Positions 12,301 through 28,900 are shown, counted from the first letter of the stretch. The stretch is DNA of 64,000 bases from Cymbidium sinense (GCA_021442155.1 CM038216.1:151677009-151741008); one strand, 5' to 3'. Notes: generated by a model from the sequence alone, not told the origin. Made by a program: numbers and translations.

Positions 12301-15300
12301 AAAAGATAAGGGCTTAAAGTCCTTGATGTAATCCAACCAAATAGAAAAATATTTTGTCAATCCTCCTTGTGTTTGGACACAAGTTCTAGTAAACATATCC
12401 TTAATGACTTGAATATAACCAATATTAACTCTTTTCTCGTCTAGAACTCTCCAAAGAACATCTCTTGAAACTTTATCATGCTTTCTCTAAATCAATAAAT
12501 ATCATATATAGATCCTCCTTACTTTCTCTATACTTCTCCATCAAAACTTTTAACAAATATATAGCATCCATAGTAGATCTACCTGGCATGAAACAAAACT
12601 GATTGTGAGAAACTTTTGCATCACATCATAACATATGCTCAATTACTCTCTCCCATAATTTTAATGTATGACACATTAACTTAATTCCACACTTGTGCAT
12701 CACATTTATTCTTAAATATAAGAACCAACAAACTCTTCCTCCACTCATCTAGCAACTTTTTAGTTTTTAAAATAACATTAAAAAGATTTGTAAGCCAAGA
12801 AATTCCTTGATCTCCTAAACATTTCCACACTTCTATTGGAATATCAACAGGTCCTACTGGTTTTCCAATTTTCATTTTCTTTAAATCTTCTCTAACTTCA
12901 GATTTACTAATACAACGATAAAAATAAAATTTTCTATTTTTGTTTAGAGTATTAAGATTGCAAAAATCAATTATACTTTCAGATCCTTCATTGAAAATTT
13001 TATCAAAATATCTCATCCACCTATTTTCAATATCCTTTTCTAAGAAAAATACTTTATTATTTTCATGCTTAATATACCTCACTTGAACTAGGTATTTACT
13101 TCTTCTATCTTTTTGGTTGACTAACTTATACATACATCTTTCACCATCTTTAAGATCTAATCTATCAGTATAAATCACTAAAGTTAAATTTTTGCATCAT
13201 ATATCGCTTTCAAGATTTCTTTATATATTTCTCTTCTCGAGTTTTAAATCTAAACCAAATTTTATAATAATTTCTTTCGACACCTCTTCCACCCACCAAT
13301 TATTTTTAAAGAAGTTTTTTTGATTCTCCAAACATATTTTTAGAAATTTAATTTACTTTTTTTCTCACATAACATTACTTCATGAACATCCCAAATTCTA
13401 AGCTCAGAATTTCAGACTTAAAAATATTTTATTTATGTTCTTAAGTGTCCCATCTAATCCTGGATAATAATTTGATTTATTTTTCTCTATAATTTTTTTC
13501 ATCTTAAAATCTAAAACTAACAATCGATGTTGGGTACTTAAACTTTCACTTTGAATGACCTTACAATCTTTACAATCTAAACAATCTAAATGATATTGCT
13601 AAAATGTTTAAAAATTTATCCCACATCAAATTTTACTTATATTAAAAAAAATCCAAATTAAGGGTATGATCATCGATTAAGAAATAAATTATCTAGTTTC
13701 CAAAGACATTCTTCTTACTCTAGATATTTGCTATGAGCTAAAACAAAATGTTAAGCACCCTTTAAGTTTGGCTTGGATAAAAACTACAAATGTGTTTAAC
13801 CAAATGAAAAATTCAACACTAAAAGTCCTTTCAGTTCTTGTTCGTGAGTGAGCTAAATTTTCTCGATAAGTTAAGAAGTTACAAGCTATAATGGTAAAGT
13901 CATACATCAGTATCATTATGAAATATGTTTGAAATTTGAAGTGGGTGTTTCGTCAGATACACAACAACCCACTATTTGAACTTATACCTTAATTAAAATA
14001 TCAATCTTTAAAAGGTAGATTCTTGAACACATCCATATATATCTTTATAAAATTAATCTTTTGCTGTATTGCAGTAGTGGTAGTTTTGGTTTAATAAAAA
14101 TTATACTTCAATATACACATACATAAAAATATTTACATTTTCCACAAGAGGAAGAGGAGACTAAGGTTTTAAAAAAGAAAAAATCATTTCTTTGCATTAC
14201 TTTCCACAACTTGTGTTGGGATGAGGCAAATAAACTTAAATATTTGAATAAGGAAAAATATCATTAAGGTAAAGATATTATTTTGAGATTATTTGATATA
14301 AATATTTTTTGTTAAATTAGAAACTAACTTTAATTAAGAATTTGACATTTTTAATAGTTCCAAAGTGGCGAGTGAGAAGAAATTTACCATTAGATTAACC
14401 CAAGATTTGTGGTAATATAATCATTAATATAACAAGCAAATGATTCATAAGCTTGATGAATTAATTTCTACTATAATATTAGTCTATTACGTTCATATGA
14501 ATAAAAATTTCTTCTTAATGAGTATATTAATGATATTCAATGTACCAAAAAATCTAATGTATTGCACTGAAAAATAACCTTATGTTATTTCATATTATGC
14601 TAGTCTTATGATATGGCATGCATATTCCAATTCTCATATATTATTCTAAATATTGCACATTAATGACTCATTTACAAACTAATTGATGTTAGGTGCATAT
14701 CAATATTAAAAAATCTTAAATGTTTATAATAATGATGTTAAAAAGAAATAAAGTCTTTAAAAGAGTATGCTCTGTGACATAGGTTTGCAAATTATGATAA
14801 CCTATACAAAGAAGCAAAAGTTTTGACAAGGTCTTAATATCCCAAGAAGGGGTTCATGACTCTTCATACTAGAAAGTTAATATGGTGCAGCCAGAGTTTG
14901 AATCAAGGGGCCATTAATTATTGTCATATTTGATTATGTCTAAAATTTATCAACTATTCTTATGGTCAACCAACTAAATAATAATAAAATAATACAAAAG
15001 TTTCAAAATCTATATAGACATCATATGACACTTCTAAGACTATAAAAAAATAAGAATGAAAAAAAAATGAAATTAAATTAAGTAATTTCATGCTAGAGAT
15101 TAGATTGACACTTCACGGATGCATTTCATTTACTTCCAAATAGTTATGCTTAATGATTATATTATATCATTTAATTATTAAACCAAATCTCGATTTAAAA
15201 TTCATGTACTATGCTAGTTATGTCTATGATTAATAATGTTCATATTATATCGAAAGATCAACATGCATATTATTAATTTATTTTCTTGCATATTAGAATC

Positions 15301-16871
15301 CCATATTAGTATTATCTATCTCACTGAATTTTAGCTCATCAAAGATAATAATAATTGTTATTTCAAGCAACGAAAACAAACATATTCAACCATAATTTAT
15401 CCAATGTTGTCCTGCATCTCAGAATTTTGGATATATCATAGAACGAAGATGTTTATGATATAAATTAAAAATGTTTGGTATGCATTGATTATATATGAAG
15501 CCCAATATAAACTTTGTAATCGATTTTGACAATTTTAGTTTTGCACGCTTGCATATTAATGATTATAATTAATCTATTAAAACACTATAAGATATGTATG
15601 TTTTACGATAATCTAGGCAAGCCAATTTTTCACTCACTAGATCTTGACTAGTAAAGTCAAGAGAGGTGTTAGCGGAAAATGTGTTTAATGTATTGTTCAT
15701 CTCCATAACATCTCATATTTGATTGAGAAAGATCAAAATGGGGTATGACAAGTATAAAAAGAACAATTGACAAAAATTGTAATAAAAATATATATAAGAC
15801 AAGATAATGATAATATGATAGCTTAAAATGTGAAATTTTTATGAATTGAAAGTTATAAAAAGACTAATTTGGACTTGTTAAAACATGGTGAATAAAATAA
15901 GTTATAATAGCTTTTTTTTTCAATTTATGTCCCATCTAATATATAAGATTTCAAAGCTCAAGTGAGTTTACTGATTGATAAGTTACAACCTAAGTAGCCC
16001 TAGAAGTAGAGAGTCAAGTGTCAGATCTTTTGAGAAAATGATATAATATATTATAGCCATTTTGAATAGCAAATTACTTGAAATTAGATCATTAAAACTT
16101 TCATAGCATGCCCTGAATTATTATGGTAAATATTTATAATGATAACATGCATGTTGCAGATTTCATAGAGCAGACATGTTTTTAAAAAGAATCATTGACA
16201 TCATTGTCATTGTTAAGAAAAGCAATAAATAGAATAACAAGGCAATCAAATAAAACAGTTCATGTCAACTCACTTTTATGGCTCCATAAAGTCCAATATT
16301 CACCAAACAGAAAATCAAATTATCATGCATTTGCCAAAGAGACTTTATCTTCTTGTGTCTCTCATTAGAATCACTAACGTTTTCCCTTACCAAGCATGTA
16401 AGCTGCAGCAATTAGAGAGAACAATAAGCAAATAGTCACATTAACTTTTCCAAGTAAGGTATATAACCTTCAGGATAACCACCTCAAGTTTTAACACATC
16501 TAGTTTTTTGCAATAACTTGAGATTAGAGTTGATTCAGAATGATCAACAGGACCATAAAGGTAAATTTTTACGTCTGGGGATGCAATAACACTTTCAAGT
16601 TCAACATTGTCATCAACTGAATGTACCTGTGCAAAAGGGGGCAACAAGTAATTAATGTATTAACGTATTAACGGTTTAAGTTATAGCGTATGAATTTTAA
16701 AAAACAAACCTTTGCATCAAGTAAATTCTCAAGACTATTGATACATTTGGTATAATTCATCTGATTGGAGCGCCCTGGGAAAATGTACATGTTTTATATT
16801 GAATAAATGAAAAAAGACCATGATATTATGATACTTGGCTACTAGAAATTAAAATATACAAACAAAAATTA

Positions 16872-16902
<31 letters not shown>

Positions 16903-19900
16903 TCAGTGACCAATACAGGCAGGAAAGGACTTGTAAATTCAATTAATAAGACACATTTTATCTACACACAAAGTTAAAAAGAGTGTAAATGTGCATGTAC
17001 TTGCTCTTTTAACCATGAAGCACTCCACATTGAACCATCTTTTAGCAGGAGGCCAACATGATCCTAGAGGTCAACATTTCTGAAAGTATTTATAAATTTT
17101 GGGTGGGGTATATATCACCCAGTGATGCACATCTTACAGTCAACAGTTCTGATATAACTAAATAATGCAATAAATGAAAATCATAGAAATAATATTTTAG
17201 AAATTGTAGATTTAAAACACATCAAGTAAAAAAAACACTAGCTTTCTATTGATGGAAATCAGAAATTATGAAGAATGCATCCAAATAATAATTCAATGGT
17301 CTGCTACACGAAGAAATTCAGCAAGAAAACTGAAAACAAGAAAAAAAAAACACATCTTGAATAAAATTCACCTACAATCAGAGCTCCAGTTCTATAAATT
17401 TTGACAAAAATCAATCACCTTGCAAAAACCAATAACAAATTATGTAGATTAGAAACAAGGAAAAAATCACCAAAAAATCCCAACCTCAAGCAGATGCAAG
17501 GAAATAACTTTGCCTAAAAATTGGTAGCCGCTTGTATTACACTTGAAGAATTCAACATTCAACAAGAACAAATTACAAGTAAAATTTTCATTGCATGACT
17601 CATATTCTATTTATAAGCATTTTGTATACATGTCAAAGTCAACAATTTTAAAAGGAACTAATCACAGCTCAAATTTACATAAGCATTTACCATCATAAGT
17701 CAGCTACATGAGATCAATCACAACTCTCGATTCTTTCCAAATAGAAAACCAATGATCTCCCAGGATCAGAACAAGTATGGGAATAGAGATCCATCCATAA
17801 ATATTGCAAATCACCATAAGAACCAAACAATAAAACAGAACTAAACAAATATCTTAACTTGCTACAAAAGTTGAACTAGGGATTCCACAATCATCATGTT
17901 GGATTTTGGATTACTGTAGCATGATATTGTAGTGTCCTACAATATTGCATCTCAGTTGTTGATTGCTTTAATTTAAAAATATTTGTATAGTTTTATAATA
18001 TAGTTAGACGAGAAGAGAAGAGCACAAAGCTTAAGGACCCGACATGAAAGTATAGAAAGTTAATTTATGTATATTTCAAATGTAATTATTGTGATAAAAT
18101 TGTGGAAGAGGTGTTACTAAAATGAAAGAATATTTATCTAGCTCTTACAAAAATGTTACACCTTGTGCAAATGTTCTAGAAGGTGAAAGAAGAAATCCAT
18201 GTTTATATAAAAAAGGCAATAATGACAAAATACCTAGCACAGCAATAGTTTGATGATAGAGTGATAAGGTATATGTAGGCTCATATTTTGACAAAGAACA
18301 TAGAACCAAGAATTCTTTATCGTAGTTACTACCACAGCCTATCAAAGGTGCATGAGGACTTGTGGATTAGTATATAATGAATGTGATAGATGACAGGAAT
18401 GATGGAGAGAGAGTAACCCATTATATTTCTCCTGAGCATATAAAGGAAATGAGAAGATGTGTATTTCTGAATATCAAGAGATTTTTTTTTAAATATCATT
18501 TCATTCAATGTGGCGACATCTCCAACCTATATCAATATGGTCTATTCTATGGGATCTTATGGTCGAAGGCTTAAACCTCCTATTATGTACGAGTTGAAGA
18601 CTTGAATATTAATGGAAGAGTTAGCTAACATTGAAAAAGTAATTGAAGAGATTAGGAGAACATGAGCTTAGATATGAGTTACCATCATTTTTGATGGATT
18701 GTCATATATGAGGAACAAAAGCTTGATTAATATATTACTGAATAGCCTATATGAAATCATTTTTTTTGAAGTCTTTAGATGCATCAGATAGAGTAAAAGA
18801 TGTATACTATTTTTGACATTTTGGATGGAGGAATTGAAAAGATTGTAGAGTATTTAGTTGTGCAAATTATCACTAATAATTATAGTGCTTGTATAGAATA
18901 AATTGATGGAGAAGAGAAAGCATATGTATTATACACCATATGTAGCACATTGTATAAATCTTATGCTTGAATCTTGGTGATTTAGCTTATCAAAAAAATG
19001 TTTTAATCAAGACAATGCAAATTAATAAATTTATTTATAACCACATTTACATTGATGATAAAGTTTATAAAGAATGAGCTCATACGACCTGCTACTGCTA
19101 GATTTGTCACTACTTACTTGACTTTGCAAAGAATTGGGTGTAAGGCAACTTTTAGAGGCTATGTTCACCTACACTTAATGGTTGAGTTGGGCCAATAAGT
19201 CTAAGAAAGAGAAATAAAAAAAATTATATTGAAAGAAAGATTTTAGATGAGTGTGTTTTAATAAACAAGCCTTGTCAATGCCATACATAGAAAAACCAGC
19301 CATGAGCTTTTTTTATTGATGCATCAAGAAGGAGAGAAATCAACTGTAAAAAAATTTGAGTAATTATTGATAAAAAGTGGGAGCTTCAATTTCATCACTA
19401 TTTGCATGTTGTTAAATATTATTTGAATCCCTAATTTCAATATGTAACCATTAAATTGATTTTAGTTTATACCACTATATGGATAGGTTGATTGAAGATG
19501 CAACTGAGAGGGTAAGAGCAGATCTATATGTTGTTGCATTTAAGAAAAAGGGCAGATATTAATCGAATCCCTAATTTCAGTATATTGAAAACAAGTCAAC
19601 CAACCATTAGATTAATTTTAGCTTATACCACTATATGCATAAATTGATTGAAGATGCAGCTGAGAGGGCAAGGACAGATCTATATGTTGTTGCATTTAAA
19701 AATAAAGAAGATTTCATTAGATGTCAATAAATAAAGATACTATCACAAAACATTCCCCAAGTAACTTTTATAATTTTTCTAATTAAAGCTCTAAACTTGA
19801 TATAATTTTGTTACTAATGCCCCATACCTATTTTAACTTTATTATCTCAACAATAATAGAATGGTAGATTTAGTTTGGTGATGTCACTCCAGACCTACAA

Positions 19901-22900
19901 TGACTCACTATCAATTTATTTAAACTTACTTGTTCATCATCTGGTTGCGAACAAAATTGGAGTGCATATAATCAAATACAAATCAAAAGAAGAAATAAAC
20001 TGACAATGCTGAGAATGAAATCTTTGGTATACATTATGTATAATAAGAGATTAAAAAATAAATATTTGAGAAAAAGGCAATCTAAAGACTGATGAAGACC
20101 CCTTAGTATACAATGACAAGCCTTCAAATGATGAATGGCTAGATGATGCCCATGAAGTTACTCTAGCTGATTAGCAAGAAGCTCTCAATATTGACTACTT
20201 CGATAGGGACAAAAGAAAAACTAGTTCTAGTGGGTCAAATACATCACAATCAAAAATTAATAGAAAAATATTTAAAATATGCAGTTATTGTAGCCTTTAA
20301 TAGTCTTTGTTTTAAAGCACAATTAATATTTCCATTCATTTCTTTATTAGGGAAGAGGAAGATAATAGAGGTTAAAGATGAGACAAAAAAATTGGAGGAA
20401 CATTGATATTATTGAGCATGAGGCAGTTGAGAAGACAATTCATTATAATGATAATTCAAAAGAAGATTCATTGAGTGATAAGAGTGGTGGAGATTTTTAA
20501 ATTTACAAAAAATTATAAATTTGTCCTGCTGCTTTATTATGTTCTTTATGTTATTTATCTTAGGAGTGATTTTAAGAGAACATTATTGCATTACCATGTT
20601 ATTTCAAGTTGATATGTGGTGAACTTATATTTTTTTTGACATTATTTACTTCATGATTTAATATTATCATACGAGGATGTTAATATTTTAATTTTATCTC
20701 ACCTAATTTGATGTTCTTCAATTTGCGTAATTTTTTTATTATGAGGCTTACACCTCACCTTACAAATAGAAAATGCCTCAATACCAAATGCAAAATTTTA
20801 AACATTCAATGCAACTACTGCAAAAAGAAAAAGCACACCAGAAAAACTATTGGAAACTCCATGAAAAGCCTCAAAACTCTAGATGAAACAAAGATGGAAA
20901 TCAAAAAGGGAGTGGAGTCAGAAGGAAACAATGCAAGAGAAATTGACAAATTAAAAAGTTTCTCAATTCCTTTAAAAAGTCATATGGATCTTACTCTCTT
21001 GCTGAGAATGATACAATTTTTAATTAGTGTGTTTTTAGTTCTTCAAATAATTCCTCCCCTTCATGGATCTTAAATTTAGGAGCTATTGCCCACATAACAA
21101 ACCCCTCCAACATAAAATATACTTACAAATTTTGTCTTAACAATGGAGAAATAAAAGTAGCAAATGGATATCTAATAAATGTATTGCATGTTCCACACCT
21201 TCTAGTTAACCTTTTATCTACCCACAAATTAGCAAAGACTATAAATATAAATTAATCATTTTTATAGATCATTGTGTTTTTTAAGAACTCACTACAAGAA
21301 AGATGATTGGATAAAGTTCAGAAAATGATGGGTTACACCTTCTTGAGGATCGAGATTAGCTATCACACTCCTTCAACTCTCACATCACTGACATCATCTA
21401 GACACACTATTATAAATTAGGCCACCATTTTTTTAAAATCTTCAGTGCGTGTATTCTTCTCTTTCCAGAAATACAAACGTTAAAAATTTTCATTACAAAA
21501 CTTGTGAAATTGTTAAACATCATTGTGTTTCCTTCCCTCAAAAAAACTCTAGATACTCCAGTCTTTCTATGTTGATTCATTCTAACATTTGGAATTATCT
21601 AAAATCCCAATATCTACAGAGCCACTGGTTTTGTTACCTTTAATACAACAACAACAACAACAACAAGCCTTTATCCCACTAAGTGGGGTCGGCTATATGA
21701 ATCCTTCATCTCCATTGTGTCCTATTATGTGTCAAATTCTCATTTAATTCAAGTACTAAGGTCATTTTTATACATCTTAACCAAGTCTTTTAGGTCTACT
21801 CTACCTTTCTTAACATAAAGGCAAATCTACTCACCTAATCATCTGGTCATCTGACGCTTTATGTGGTCAAATCATCTAAGGCGACTCTCTAATCTTATCT
21901 CGCCACCGAGCTACTCCAACTTTTTCAACATACTCATTTCACATTTTATCTCTAAGAGTAAAGTCGCTATCCACCGAGCATCCTCATCTCTCAGAATAAC
22001 ACTTAACTTAGTCTTATGCTTCTCTTGGCCATCATCACTATAAGTCATTGCGTCTACCACCATCTTATAAAATTTTTTTTTAAGTGGAATTTTTCTATCA
22101 CACAAAGCCGGATGCATTCCTCCACTTCAACCATCCAACTTGAATTCTACTAATAACATCTCCATCTATTTCACCATCATTTTGTTAATAGAGCCAAAAT
22201 ATTTAAATCGCTCACTCTTATTAATGACTTGTTCACCTAATGTCACAACACTACCACTAGAACTTCTACAACTAAAATTACACTCCATATATTCAATTTT
22301 AGATCTACTTAATGAAAACCTTTAGACTCTAATGTTGACCTCCATAATTCAAGTTTCTCTTGGACTCCCTCTCTAGTCTTATCAACAAGAAGAATGTCAT
22401 CAGCAAAAAGCATACACCAAGGTACATCTTCCTGTAAATGCCTAGTAAGAACATCCATAACTAAAGCAAAAAAGATAAGGGCTTAAAGCTGATCCTTGAT
22501 GTAATCCAATTGAAATGGAAAATATTTTGTCAATCCTCCTTGTGTTTGGACACAAGTAATAGCTCTAGTATACATATCCTTAATGACTTGAATATAACCA
22601 ATATTAACTCTTTTCTGTTCTAGAACTCTCCAAAGAACATCTCTTGAAACTTTATCATAAGCTTTCTCTAAATCAATAAATATCATATGTAAATCCTCCT
22701 TACTTTCTCTATATTTCTCCATCAAACCTCTTAACAAATGTATAGCATCCATAGTAGATCTACCTGGCATGAAACCAAACTGATTGTGAGAAATTTTTGT
22801 ATCACATCGTAACATATGCTCAATTACTCTCTCCTATAATTTTAATGCATGACACATTAACTTAATTCCTTTATAATTTGCACACTCTTGTGCATCACCT

Positions 22901-25900
22901 TTATTCTTAAATATAGGAACCAACAAACTCTTTCTCCACTCATCTGGAATCTTTTTTGTTACCTTTAATGAATGCACTAAAATGAGTTCACAAAATTTGG
23001 ACTCAAACGGCACTGATAAGGGGACTAAATACCTCATTTTTTAATAATAGCATGACTTAATAACTCACTTATGAGTAAGAGTGAAATATGATATCTCACC
23101 TACAAGCAACAATAAAATAAGACAGTTTGTTAAGCAGATATGAGCAAGACTTATAAACAAAGTTGACAAAAGTATAAATCACCTAGATGATGATGGTGTT
23201 GAATTAATATCTCAACTTGAGGGAATATCGCCATCAAGTTATGTTTGAAACTCAATATCAAATCAATCTATGTTTAAATTTAATGAAAATGTGAAATATA
23301 TAAAAGATGTTAAACTTAAAATGCTCAAATAAAATTTTATATCTAAAACCTAAAAATAAAATTCATCCACTCATCTGCCACTATTTATTAAAGATGGTAA
23401 TTTAAGAAAACTCTAGTTGTAAAGTCAATGTTAAATCATATTATATGTCACTATCAAACAATATCATGCAATAAAGACGTAGCTCATATACTCTGTTTGA
23501 GTGATTTTGCTATCAAATAACATCATATAAAAGTATTGTTACGATCAAAGTCCTCTAACCAGGTGTTTGGTGCAAAATGATACTATTAAATTACAGTTAT
23601 TGATTGTAGCCCGTATGTTTCTCAATGACTTAATCCCCTTGAATTATAAACTATATGGTGCATTTGATAGCACAAAACTCTCTACTAACTAAGATGGACT
23701 TAAAGTTGTCTCATTAGACAAACATTAACTTATATCTATAAAGTTCCCTCAGACAAAATAACTCATGGCTACTGATAAGAATTTTTTATTCAAGTTAACT
23801 ACCACCTCCAATAAGCTAAAGACTAAGATAATGACTAAACTACGGATCTTTAGCATCATCATTTCTCTAATTATATGTTAAGTTAATGATGAATTTCATA
23901 AATTTTTAAACTACATTTGCAGCAACTATACATTAAGCAATTAACGGCCTAATAACTAACCTTATCAAAAGCTCTCTCTCATCCTCAAGAGGAGTAATTA
24001 ACTATAAATGCTTGCACCTATAAAAAATCTGAAACTAGATCTAAAATCCTCATAAAATGAGGGTAAAATCTCTGGGTAGCAACTTATCCACAATCTATCT
24101 ACCTTCTGAAAGTTTGACTCAATGTAATTTCAAACTCTCTTAACCAAGAAACCTGGCACGAATTTTCAGAGCCCACATTAGTAATTAATATCATTGTTTA
24201 CTTTATTTTGTTCTTTTGAAAATATGTTCATGTGTGCAAACTCATTGCAATTTTCATTCCTTACTCATATAAGTTGTCATTTCGTGTTTAAAATCAAGCA
24301 ATACAAAGAGCCTGGCCAAATCATTTTAGCATTCATGATACATTAGGAGAATCCTTTTGGTAAAATGGGCGAAATGTGAGCTTCATAGGGCAACTTGAGA
24401 GAAAATATTAAGAGAAAAATCCCATTCTCATAAGCATTATTATTATATACATGATCAAGACAAATTGAGCTTAAAAACTACAAAATAAAATAATTTAAAG
24501 AAAAATTGTGGCCAAATCATCAGCTATCTTCTCAATGGCACTATTATCATAAATTTCGAAAAAAATTGATATTGAAAACTATACAAAATAAAACAAGTCA
24601 AAGAAAAATTGTGGTCAAATCATCTCACTATAATTTCTCCTTAATGCACACGGTTTACAATTTCCGTGAGAGTAGACCTTCAAATCTCCATCCCTAAGAT
24701 TGTTGAGGTTATAACACACTTCAGATAGATTCATTGGCTCACATTATAAAAAAAAATCTTCTAATTTGTTTCCTCACACTCAAGATTCTCTTATGAAAGT
24801 CCAATTAGTAGAACAGGTAATTAGAGAAAATGATAAAAATATCCCTATATTTTCACTTCAATTTCTCTATTTGGAGATTATGATGCCTTAATAGGTTCCT
24901 TTGATGACAACAGAGATATTGACATGAGTTTATCACAGTATCTACAAGGTCACGCCTTTAATGAGGTTATTGAACTAGCAGAAGATAACCCATAGAGAAG
25001 CAATGATTGAAAAAACAGACTCTAATCTCCAAAGACATTATCAGCTTGGAGTAGAGAACACCCTTAAGTTGTAGAGCTTCCAGGATCTACTTCACTACTA
25101 GCTCCTTAGCAGGAACTTTGATGCCTGGCAACTGAAACTGCTTCTCAATCGTGATGTGCATGGATTCAGTGCTCTTTGGTTCCGAAGAAACTCCTGGACA
25201 AATATAATTGATATTCTAAAATCTGTGTGTCAAATTTTCACACCATGTGCCTCTTACTGCAGTGCTTTATTGTTTGGCTTGTAAGTTCTATGAAATTCAT
25301 TTTTTTCAAGAAAATTTGAACAAATGCATATCACTTTATAATTGCATGTGTGAACCCAGTGAAAAAATGAAGTACCCTAACTGTGAATAACATTTTCTTC
25401 ATTCTTCACTTTAATGGTTGTTCCCTCAAACTAGATAAAGAATAGAGATTATTTTTTCAGTTTATTTCTCCTCAATCAAAAAGGTTAGTAAAAATTACTT
25501 TCAGATTAGTTCCATTATCATTGTAATTACTTCTCTTCTAATTCCTTCAAACTAAACAAAGCCATAATATCAAGCCAGATGAAAAGTTCACTTGCAAGTT
25601 ATAAATTGTCATTGCTAGAATTGGAAATTGTGTTCCCGTTTAAATAAAAAAACCAAAACGAAACCAAACAAAACAAAAAAAAAACCAACAAAATCAAATT
25701 CTAGTTTAGGTCCAGAGTAACAAATCGAAAAACCTCAGCAATCTTGAAGTTCTCAAGTTTCTCTTGATTAGATAGTTAATCCTCATTAAATTTAAAGCGC
25801 ATGTTTAACTGGAGATGTGATATATAAACATTATAAATGATCAATAGCCACTGGCTGGCCTAACCAAGCTTGCCCTATCTGCCTAGACCCAATCCCAATA

Positions 25901-28900
25901 AACAGAATAAATGTAACAGCAAATAAATGTTGAAGTGCAGCATTTATCACATTACTAGTATTTTTTTCCATCATAAAAGACTTGGCATGTATCATGTTAG
26001 CCAGTAAAAGATTTGTAGAGATGACGATGCTCAGGTGGATGAGTGGCTTTACACCTAGAGAAGAAATGTGAACGAATATATATGTGAAAAGGTTGAAGTA
26101 GCTCCAGCAGCAAATAAGATTAGAAAGAGTCACCTTAAATGATTTGGTCACATAAAACATCGGCCATCAAATGACCCAACTAGGAGTGTAGATGTATTAT
26201 ATTCAGCCTATGTCGACAAAGATAGAAGTAGACCTAAAAAGACTTGATTAGGAAGTGTAAAAAAATAATCATATTTTATTAGAATTAAATGAGAATTTGA
26301 CACAAAAATGAAGGCCATGGTCAATTAATTTATAACATTTAGACCATATTATCATCGATTGACATATAGAAAATATTATGCAAACTAAATTTAGGCTTGG
26401 TTGGACAAAAGACGAGAGATTAGCCTAAAACCTTACAGCCAACATCAACAAAGTAGGTTTGGATCATGCAATATATATCATTATATCCAGCCAATTTCAA
26501 ACTCAATAAGTAGAATAAATATTAGGAATTATGGTGTAAGGAAAAAACATTTAGTAAGAAATAATTTCTTATAGGCATAACAAATTAGCACAACCAAGAT
26601 GTGTTTTACATTGGGGTTACAATTTAAGTAAACCAAACAAGCTTGCCCAACCATGTCTCAAGAATGGTAAAGAAAACTTTTAGTTTAGTTCAAATGCTTT
26701 TAGACATTTTACAACATTTTCTTAGGTTAATAAGTGGGAGAATAACTCATTAGTTGATTAGTTCAGATTTTCAACAAAAAAAAAAAAAATTGGGATGGTT
26801 CAACTATAAACCAGCCAGGTTGCATCCTTTGATCTCATGCACTAGTAAATAAACATTTATCCATGGATAGGTAAACATTATAATGCTAGAGCGTGCATGT
26901 GAAAAGTTAAGTGTGTTAGTACGTAAATAGATAGTTTGTATGAGTAGTTATGCAAGCATCAATAAATAAAGTAAATAACTCCATGGAAGCCATGCAAAAA
27001 GCATCTAACAATACTACATTAACAAGATTCATTATTGCAACACCGCGAAAATAACATGATTAACCAATGACCTCCAACAAAGTTATACAAGTATCATGAT
27101 TAAATCTCAAAATAGTACCTAGACTATTCGTATCTAGCCAATTTAATCACTAGACTAAAAAAATGATCCAAAATAGTCCCACATGTAGAAATTATAAAAC
27201 AAGATTGATCCCACTATAGTCCCTTAACTTTTCAAAATTGATCTCAATATAATCCCTAAAGAGCCATGTTGGATCACTTTGCACAGTTGAGAAACTAAAT
27301 TGGAGAAATGTGATACTCTAGAGGTATAGATTAGCCACATATGAGAATAGCTAAGGACCATTTCAGATTGAAACCACAAGTACAGTACTTCTAACTTTAG
27401 CACATGGTATAAAGAGCACAAGTTTACTGTAATACATTGAAAAATTAGGCAGCTTAAATAATAGAGACAAAAGATTCTACAAAAAAAACCTTGACAACAT
27501 AAATGAATTACTACTAGTTATTAATAAAATATAAATTTAAAGAACAAATGCAAATGATTTGAAAAGCTAAATGACCTTTGCCAATGATAGGAGATGCAGT
27601 CATGCCAAATATTCGAGGACACCTTGTAGTGTTAGTTTTATAGAATTCCTGAACAATTTCAGATAGCATGATAAAATTAAACAATAAAAAAGCGCCTTAC
27701 AAAGGGCTCCATTATCTTAAATTATTAGGCAAAATCACCTTCATGATCTGTGCATAAGGATGTCTTGTTTGTGCTTGTGCATGATGGCATTCATCGAAAA
27801 TCAAAAGAGCAATCAACTCCATCCGAATAAAACAATGCCTCAAGTTGTGCAATAGTATTTGAGGGGTCATGACGAGAACCTGAATGCAAAACAAAACTAC
27901 AGAAAATGTTACACGATGCAAAATAAAATACATAAGTTGGCAAACAGCATGCTAATGAAGTATTTTTGTTAGTTATTCTATACTCTCCAAAAATATTTAC
28001 ATTCGAGGACTATAAGCTTCCAAATAAAATGGGCGAGAAAAAAATGCGCCCAACCAGACTCCTAGTCTCCCATGTCAGAATCTTTGTCTTGCCATTCATG
28101 TTTCACACACAATAGTCTTGCCATATTAATTATTGATTGATTTGTGCATGCTGATATCTGAACTATCTTATTTTTGGATACTAATAATCAAAGTATATCC
28201 TTCTGTGGAGAAATAACATCATTCTGGCTGAAGCCTCTTATTTCTGGGTAAAATCTCCTATGTTTGAGCACAATGATAATAGAAGAAGATGAATCAGGTG
28301 GGGGAGATAAGAAGTCAGATTGAGCACACACTTCTCTCACCTATTTAATATGGTCGACTTTATAGGGCAGTAAAAGCTAGGACATGCGTAACTATTGTAT
28401 CCTCAATTTCAACTTAGATCTAATTAGAATTACGACATTACTAAATGAATAATTGCAACTTAGCTAATCTATTCCAGAACATTCATAACCACAAATATAT
28501 GCGCAGGATAGATAAATTGCCAATCAGTTGATAATGTGACTCTAATACCAAGCCAGAAATTCCTGAAATTACAAGTAGCAGAGACATTTACTCTAAAGAT
28601 TGAAATTTAAACCAATACATAATCCTCAATTTAAATTCTAGAAGTGGTGGATAACGAGAAATTTTGAAGTTCCAATTCCAAACAAGTAATTACTCTTCCC
28701 AAAGAGCATCATAAATTTCCATCCGGAAAGAACTGTTCTATTAGTATAAATTTTTTTTTTTAATTCCAAATGTTGCGTGCTCCACAATTGTGTTGCAAAC
28801 CGACCAAAAACAAGGCTGTACTAAAATGCATTGTTACTTTAAAGTTAAAATCATATTTACAGGGCTTTTGATATTCATGCATTTCTAGAAAAAAAAGGAC

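Noticed and set aside
27712..27933. DCL2 as the identity of the helicase gene.
   Set aside because: The P-loop GTGCGKT and [10 protein letters not shown] wording are DCL4-like. DCL2 has ETGSGKT and MTPAILL at these places.
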